11,191 bases of DNA from Deltaproteobacteria bacterium (lineage in GTDB: Bacteria; Desulfobacterota; Syntrophia; Syntrophales; UBA2210). Of the stretch, positions 7,021-11,191 are shown one piece after another. Within the stretch, counting starts at the first letter, position 1; each line of letters begins with the position of its first letter. The notes beneath the pieces are model-generated. The model searched no databases, had not been told where the DNA came from, and was given only the letters and a program-made list of their open reading frames with translations. A program made the position numbers and the translations under genes. The stretch is taken from contig JAUVXT010000068.1 of the NCBI GenBank assembly GCA_030603465.1, forward strand, positions 1 to 11,191. Direction: 5' to 3'.

Positions 7021-7021
7021 T

Positions 7022-9184
7022 ATGATTACTATAGAAGCAAAAGGATTATACTACAAAGCACTGAACAGGCAGATAAGAGAATATCTGTCACGGGGAGAAA
7101 AAGATATAGTTTTAAAGAATATTCTTGGACAGAGGTACATCGGTGGAGGGCTAAATCACGATGCGACAATTAAGATCCATGGTACGCCGGGACAGGATCT
7201 CGGAGCATTCATGAATGGTTCCCGTATCGACATCTTTGGCAATGCACAGGATGGCGTGGGGAACACGATGAATTCGGGAAAGATCGTCGTTCACGGAAAG
7301 GCCGGCGAGATCCCCGCTCATTCCATGAGGGGAGGAAAGATCTTTGTCAAGGGCGACGTCGAGTACAGAGCGGGAATACATATGAAGCAGTATATGGATA
7401 AGATCCCCCTGCTTATCATCGGCGGAACGACAAAAGATTACTGCGGCGAATATATGGCGGGAGGGAGGGTCATTATCCTTAATCTTGGAAACAAGAGCGC
7501 TTCACCCGTAGGCAACAGTGTCGGAACCGGCATCCACGGCGGCAATATCTATGTTCGCGGAACGGTCGACGCATATCAACTGGGAATAGGCGCAGTCTTT
7601 GGAAAACTCAATAAATCGGACAGGACATTTCTGAAAGAGGCGCTTGCCGAATACGCGAAAGATATGGGAATGGATCTTTCGGTCATATCACCGAAAGATT
7701 TTATCAAGATTACAAAGAAGGGGCACAGACCCTTTGGCAGTCTCTATACGCCGGGCATGAACATGAAAACGGAAACACCCTTTCATTTCAATCTGATGCC
7801 TCCCTGCGCATATAACTGTCCCACGGGCATTCCTACACCGGTCTTCTTTAACCTCATTAAGGACGGGGAGATAAGGGAAGCACAACTCTTCATGGATGAG
7901 TATACCCCCTTCAGAATGTCCGTATGCGGCACCGCCTGCCCGGCGCCATGCATGGAGGGGTGTAACAGAAATATGCTGGACGGTCCCGTCGAGATACAGA
8001 AGCTGGCACAGAAGTACTATCCCGATTTCGATCCCATGGTTGGGAAGGAAAAGCGGGCGGAGACTGTCTCCATTGTGGGAGCAGGCCCTTCCGGCCTCTC
8101 AACGGCATGGCAACTTTCCAGAAGGGGCTACAGCGTAAACACCTATGATGCCACCGACGATATCGGGGGAAAAGTCAAACAGGCGATTCCCAAAGAACGA
8201 TTATCCGATGAAACCCTTGACAGGGATATTGCCAGAATCAAATCACTTCCCATTATATTCCACACCGGAGAAAAGATTGATAGAGAAGGGTTTTCAAAGA
8301 TCTACGAGAGTAGTGATATCGTCGTCGTTTCGACGGGCGCGCAAATTACCAAGCGGATCCCATACCCCGGAGGGGAGAGAATACTGTCGGGCCTTCAATT
8401 CCTCATCGCGATCAATGAGGGGAATCCTGTGGACCTCTCCGGTAAAGAGATAGTAATTATCGGATCGGGAAATGTAGGAATAGATATCGCCTGCGAATCA
8501 TGGAGGCTTGGTGCATCAAAGGTAACCGCCATAGATATTCAAAAACCGCTCGCCTTCGGAAGGGAACTGGATCTCGCTACAGAACTGGGGACAGAAATCC
8601 TGTGGCCCAAAATGATTGACAGGCTCGATGAATCAAGGGTATATTTCACGGACAGGACGGACATGCGGGCCGACGTCGTTTTCTTCAGTATCGGTGAGGC
8701 ACCGGATACATCCTTCCTTCCGGATTCCGTGTTCATTGATGAGAGAGGGTACATCGTCACGGCAGAGAAATCATTCAGGAGCAGCGATCCCAAGATCTAT
8801 GGTTGCGGAGATATCATAAAGCCCGGTCTCATTACGGACGCGGTGGGCTCGGGGCGAGTGGCAGCCATGGAAATAGACGCGACCCTGAAGGGACAAGCCT
8901 TTGTCTATCCCATAGAGAACCCTGTCTCCAGACGTCGGATACAAACGGTTTACTTTGGAGAAGAGGACAGCGACATTGATCACTGCATGAGTTGCGGCAC
9001 CTGTATCTTCTGCGACAAATGCGTTGAAAACTGTCCCCAGGAGGCAATTTCCCGCAATGGAGAGACATTTTCAATTGATACGGAAAAATGTCAACTGTGC
9101 TATTCATGCGTAAGTATATGCCCGAGAGGTGCCATTCACGCCGATGTGTTTATCAAAGGTGCAGGAGTTGAAGCCGATAATTAA
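7022..9184 (+). CDS. Glutamate synthase GXGXG domain fused to GltD-like FAD oxidoreductase and double ferredoxin
   Basis: This 720-residue fusion appears to supply both the structural and electron-input parts of glutamate synthase. Residues 1 to about 240 are the GXGXG beta-helix domain, normally the GltB C-terminus. Residues 255-335 are the GltD-type N-terminal Fe-S region with C262, C266, C302, C306, C310 and C314. The FAD site is IVGAGPSG (351-358) and the second nucleotide site is IIGSGNVGID (479-488). After the next strand it reads AIDIQKP instead of the YRR that grips the NADPH phosphate in GltD, so NADPH use is doubtful. STGA (437-440) and YGCGDI (593-598) complete the flavin fold. The C-terminus (655-700) holds two 4Fe-4S motifs: six cysteines at 655, 658, 661, 664, 667 and 671, then 690, 693, 696 and 700. 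Start ATG 7022 follows GGAG at 7012-7015; an in-frame ATG at 6995 lies inside the previous gene. It is the last gene of the operon. Confidence 0.9.
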   Translation: MITIEAKGLYYKALNRQIREYLSRGEKDIVLKNILGQRYIGGGLNHDATIKIHGTPGQDLGAFMNGSRIDIFGNAQDGVGNTMNSGKIVVHGKAGEIPAHSMRGGKIFVKGDVEYRAGIHMKQYMDKIPLLIIGGTTKDYCGEYMAGGRVIILNLGNKSASPVGNSVGTGIHGGNIYVRGTVDAYQLGIGAVFGKLNKSDRTFLKEALAEYAKDMGMDLSVISPKDFIKITKKGHRPFGSLYTPGMNMKTETPFHFNLMPPCAYNCPTGIPTPVFFNLIKDGEIREAQLFMDEYTPFRMSVCGTACPAPCMEGCNRNMLDGPVEIQKLAQKYYPDFDPMVGKEKRAETVSIVGAGPSGLSTAWQLSRRGYSVNTYDATDDIGGKVKQAIPKERLSDETLDRDIARIKSLPIIFHTGEKIDREGFSKIYESSDIVVVSTGAQITKRIPYPGGERILSGLQFLIAINEGNPVDLSGKEIVIIGSGNVGIDIACESWRLGASKVTAIDIQKPLAFGRELDLATELGTEILWPKMIDRLDESRVYFTDRTDMRADVVFFSIGEAPDTSFLPDSVFIDERGYIVTAEKSFRSSDPKIYGCGDIIKPGLITDAVGSGRVAAMEIDATLKGQAFVYPIENPVSRRRIQTVYFGEEDSDIDHCMSCGTCIFCDKCVENCPQEAISRNGETFSIDTEKCQLCYSCVSICPRGAIHADVFIKGAGVEADN

Positions 9185-9185
9185 C

Positions 9186-9215
9186 GCCTTTCCCGGAAAT
9201 AAAAGGAGCTTTTTT
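9186..9215 (+). terminator. Probable rho-independent terminator of the glnA operon
   Basis: CCTTT (9187-9191) pairs with AAAGG (9202-9206) around a 10-base loop. After AGC, six T residues follow at 9210-9215. The structure starts two bases after the stop of the last operon gene. The stem is short and the T-run does not follow it directly, so the terminator is plausible but weak. Confidence 0.42.
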
Positions 9216-9238
9216 CGTATTTAAGTTGTCGGGGTGCC

Positions 9239-9261
9239 GCATATTATCTCATATGCTTTTT
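9239..9261 (+). terminator. AT-rich hairpin followed by T-run
   Basis: GCATAT (9239-9244) and ATATGC (9251-9256) are perfect inverted arms around TATCTC, followed by TTTTT at 9257-9261. The stem has only two GC pairs, so it would be a weak second terminator. The perfect symmetry also allows an operator for pyrG. Confidence 0.3.
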
Positions 9262-9284
9262 GATAAATCTAAGGCTTGATGTAC

Positions 9285-9342
9285 TCGCAAAAAGTCAGTT
9301 TTTCTCGCTTGAAGACCATTTTGGGAAAAAGACCTTTTACGA
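9285..9342. repeat. Long imperfect inverted repeat upstream of pyrG
   Basis: TCGCAAAAAGTC (9285-9296) pairs with GACCTTTTACGA (9331-9342) at 10 of 12 positions. The inner arms TTTTTCTC (9299-9306) and GGGAAAAA (9323-9330) continue the stem with one G-U pair. An AG bulge lies between the two arm segments and the loop is 16 bases. The structure ends about 10 bases before the pyrG Shine-Dalgarno at 9353. The left flank, CTTGATGTACTCGCAAAAAGTC in two parts, resembles dispersed intergenic repeats I recall from deltaproteobacteria. It could be a small repeat element, a leader hairpin controlling pyrG, or both. I found no convincing sigma-70 promoter in 9185-9364. Confidence 0.6.
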
Positions 9343-9364
9343 AAGAACCTGAAAGGATCATGGA

Positions 9365-10963
9365 ATGAGGACAAAATTCATTTTTATCACCGGTGGCGTA
9401 CTTTCCTCGCTCGGGAAAGGACTGGCAGGCGCCTCCATAGGCGCCCTCCTCGAGTGTCGCGGTCTCAAGGTGACAAATCAGAAGCTCGATCCCTACATAA
9501 ATGTGGACCCCGGCACGATGAACCCCTTCCAACACGGCGAGGTCTTTGTCACCGACGATGGGGCGGAAACAGACCTGGATCTGGGACATTACGAACGTTT
9601 CACCGAAACACCCATGGGGAGAGGCAATAATCTGACGGCGGGACAGGTCTATTACTCGGTAATAACGAAGGAACGGCGGGGAGAGTATCTCGGGGGAACG
9701 GTTCAGGTAATTCCCCACATTACCAACGAGATCAAGGATTACATAAAAGAGGCAGCGACAGGATTCGATGTCTCTATCGTGGAAATCGGCGGTACCGTCG
9801 GTGACATAGAAAGCCTCCCCTTTCTGGAGGCCATCAGACAGTTTCGCAACGAAGTGGGCAAACAAAACGCCCTCTTTATCCACCTCACCTGGGTACCCTA
9901 TCTGAAAACGGCGGGAGAAGTAAAGACAAAGCCGACACAGCACAGTGTAAAGGCGCTTCGCGAAATAGGTATCCAACCCGATATCCTGCTCTGCCGCACA
10001 GAGGATTTCCTGACCGGTGAAATAAAGAAAAAGATTTCCCTCTTTTGCAATGTTGAAGTGGAATCTGTCTTCACCGCCAAGGATGTAGACAGTATCTACG
10101 AAGTCCCCCTGGTCTATCACAAGGAGGGGGTAGATCAAAAGATCGTGGAACTTCTAAATATCTGGACGGGCCAGCCCCGACTTGGAAAATGGGAAAAACT
10201 GATTGACAGGATTAAAAATCCTTCCCATGAGGTGACAATCGCCATCGTGGGAAAATACGTCGACTGGACCGATTCATATAAGAGCCTCAATGAAGCCCTC
10301 ACCCATGGGGGAATTTGTAATAATTGCAAGGTTAACCTCTCATTCATCGATTCAGAACAGCTCGAAAGGGAAGGAATAGGCGATCAATTAAACGGTATAG
10401 GGGGGATACTGGTCCCGGGAGGATTCGGCAGAAGGGGGATCGAGGGAATGATTCAGGCAATAACCTATGCCCGTGAAAATAAAATCCCCTTCTTCGGTAT
10501 ATGTCTCGGCATGCAGATGGCGGTTGTAGAGTATGCAAGAAATGTATGCAAACTGGAGAAGGCAAACAGCTCCGAATTTGATCAGGAAACACCCCATCCG
10601 GTCATCGATCTTCTGCCCGAGCAGAAAGAGATAACCGATAAGGGTGGAACGATGAGACTGGGCGCCTATGACTGCCGTCTCGAAAAGGGCACCTTCGCAT
10701 CGGAGGCATATGAAAGGAAAAAGATCAGTGAACGGCACAGACACCGCTATGAGTTCAATAATGAATACAGGGATATTCTAACGCAAAAGGGATTGAACAT
10801 CAGCGGAATATCTCCAGACGGACACCTTGTCGAAATCATTGAACTCAAGGACAATCCCTGGTTTCTTGGCTGCCAGTTCCATCCGGAATTCAAATCGAAA
10901 CCGACAAAACCGCACCCCCTGTTTTACCGGTTCATAGAGGCATCTCTCAAATACACAGAATAG
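9365..10963 (+). CDS. pyrG: CTP synthase
   Basis: The enzyme converts UTP to CTP with ATP and glutamine, the last step of pyrimidine nucleotide synthesis. The 532 residues match the usual 530-550. The synthase domain (1 to about 270) opens with KFIFITGGVLSSLGKG (4-19), followed by KLDPYINVDPGTMNPFQHGEV in the 40-60 region and VEIGGTVGDIES (139-150). The class I amidotransferase domain (about 290-530) has its nucleophile Cys380 in FFGICLGMQ and His506/Glu508 in LGCQFHPEF. PGGFGRRG (351-358) forms the oxyanion loop. ATG 9365 is preceded by AAGGAT at 9353-9358, and the N-terminus fits the family exactly. A two-codon frame ATG-GAA-TGA at 9360-9368 overlaps the start codon. The 180-bp gap with terminator-like structures indicates a transcription unit separate from the glutamate synthase operon. 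Confidence 0.97.
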   Translation: MRTKFIFITGGVLSSLGKGLAGASIGALLECRGLKVTNQKLDPYINVDPGTMNPFQHGEVFVTDDGAETDLDLGHYERFTETPMGRGNNLTAGQVYYSVITKERRGEYLGGTVQVIPHITNEIKDYIKEAATGFDVSIVEIGGTVGDIESLPFLEAIRQFRNEVGKQNALFIHLTWVPYLKTAGEVKTKPTQHSVKALREIGIQPDILLCRTEDFLTGEIKKKISLFCNVEVESVFTAKDVDSIYEVPLVYHKEGVDQKIVELLNIWTGQPRLGKWEKLIDRIKNPSHEVTIAIVGKYVDWTDSYKSLNEALTHGGICNNCKVNLSFIDSEQLEREGIGDQLNGIGGILVPGGFGRRGIEGMIQAITYARENKIPFFGICLGMQMAVVEYARNVCKLEKANSSEFDQETPHPVIDLLPEQKEITDKGGTMRLGAYDCRLEKGTFASEAYERKKISERHRHRYEFNNEYRDILTQKGLNISGISPDGHLVEIIELKDNPWFLGCQFHPEFKSKPTKPHPLFYRFIEASLKYTE

Positions 10964-10979
10964 ATATTGCAAGTATCTC

Positions 10980-11005
10980 CCTGGTTCGATAAGAGTCAAC
11001 CGAGG
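10980..11005 (+). promoter_or_regulatory. Small hairpin covering the ribosome-binding site of the downstream gene
   Basis: CCTGGTT (10980-10986) can pair with AACC (10998-11001) and AGG (11003-11005), leaving G11002 bulged, around an 11-base loop. The 3' arm includes the GAGG ribosome-binding site of the gene starting at 11015. It may limit that gene's translation. No T-run follows, so it is not a standard terminator. Confidence 0.3.
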
Positions 11006-11014
11006 ACACCATTA

Positions 11015-11191
11015 ATGACAAGGCAAACCAAAATATGGCGCCACATAAGGCGCTGGAAGATTTCCATAGGGAAGAATCCACGAAATGTGCCCCCCAATAC
11101 TATCGTTATATTTCCTCTCTACGCGGCTACTTTCAACTGCGGTCTCGCAGGCCTTCTGACGATAAAAAGGGAAATCGTTAACGAAGACTCT
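11015..11191 (+). CDS. Unrecognised protein, N-terminal fragment
   Basis: An open frame from ATG 11015 runs 59 codons to the window edge without a stop. It is preceded at good distance by GAGG (11002-11005) and begins 51 bases after the pyrG stop, so it is probably co-transcribed with pyrG. The first 25 residues are basic (several Arg, Lys and Trp). A hydrophobic stretch follows at about residues 28-48 (TIVIFPLYAATFNCGLAGLL), which could be a buried strand-helix or a membrane segment. I do not recognise the family. It does not look like the start of KdsA, a common neighbour of pyrG. Confidence 0.6.
   Translation, partial: MTRQTKIWRHIRRWKISIGKNPRNVPPNTIVIFPLYAATFNCGLAGLLTIKREIVNEDS

Noticed and set aside
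6995..7021. Upstream in-frame ATG of the GXGXG fusion gene
   Set aside because: It overlaps the end of the preceding gene; ATG 7022 has a GGAG at proper spacing and fits the domain start.
9360..9368. Two-codon frame ATG-GAA-TGA overlapping the pyrG start
   Set aside because: Short enough to occur by chance, and the same Shine-Dalgarno serves pyrG at a good distance; no evidence it is translated.
9269..10138. 289-codon open frame on the minus strand across pyrG
   Set aside because: It lies opposite the highly conserved CTP synthase frame, has no recognisable domain, and its low-complexity Cys/Phe/Tyr-rich translation is typical of an antisense shadow.
1..11191. CRISPR array, tRNA genes, insertion sequence or prophage
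   Set aside because: No regularly spaced repeats, cloverleaf-forming segments, transposase or phage frames were seen; nearly all sequence is explained by housekeeping genes.

Overview
The window looks like chromosomal DNA of an anaerobic, Gram-negative bacterium of the deltaproteobacterial (Desulfobacterota) type. This rests on a NifA-like sigma-54 activator beside a sigma-54 promoter, an archaeal/anaerobe-style split glutamate synthase rich in Fe-S clusters, moderate GC, and intergenic repeats resembling those I recall from such genomes. No rRNA, tRNA or marker protein fixes the lineage, so this is inference. I see no CRISPR array, phage gene, insertion sequence or tRNA.

Layout. (1) 1-411, minus strand: the N-terminal 137 residues of a drug-type major facilitator transporter that runs off the left edge. 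(2) 412-621: a divergent intergenic region with a 19-bp palindrome and two CTACA-N4-(T/G)GT elements. (3) 622-2184: a GAF-AAA+-Fis regulator of the NifA type. (4) 2185-2370: a control region with a perfect CTACA-N4-TGTAG palindrome and a clear -24/-12 sigma-54 promoter, which places the glnA start at 2371. (5) 2371-9184: a tightly packed five-gene ammonia-assimilation operon. It encodes glutamine synthetase type I-alpha, a class I glutamine amidotransferase of unknown partner, a class II (N-terminal Cys) amidotransferase, an FMN glutamate synthase core with a ferredoxin domain, and a fused GXGXG / FAD oxidoreductase / double-ferredoxin subunit. Junctions run from a 4-bp overlap to a 5-bp gap. 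(6) 9185-9364: terminator-like structures and a long imperfect hairpin. (7) 9365-10963: pyrG, CTP synthase. (8) 11015-11191: the start of an unrecognised gene cut by the right edge.

How it works together. Glutamine synthetase fixes ammonium onto glutamate. The class II amidotransferase, the FMN/3Fe-4S core and the GXGXG/FAD/Fe-S subunit together carry the domains of a complete glutamate synthase, spread over three polypeptides and rearranged compared with the usual GltB/GltD pair. The sigma-54 promoter and the palindrome about 133 bp upstream of the predicted transcript start have the geometry of enhancer-dependent control, and the adjacent NifA-like protein is the obvious candidate activator. 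The palindrome resembles elements in front of the regulator gene itself, suggesting autoregulation. CTP synthase, another glutamine-consuming enzyme, follows in its own transcription unit.

The points most worth a second look are the predicted regulatory circuit, the orphan class I amidotransferase inside the operon, the unusual domain fusion and likely non-NADPH electron supply of the oxidoreductase subunit, and the hairpin directly before the pyrG ribosome-binding site.
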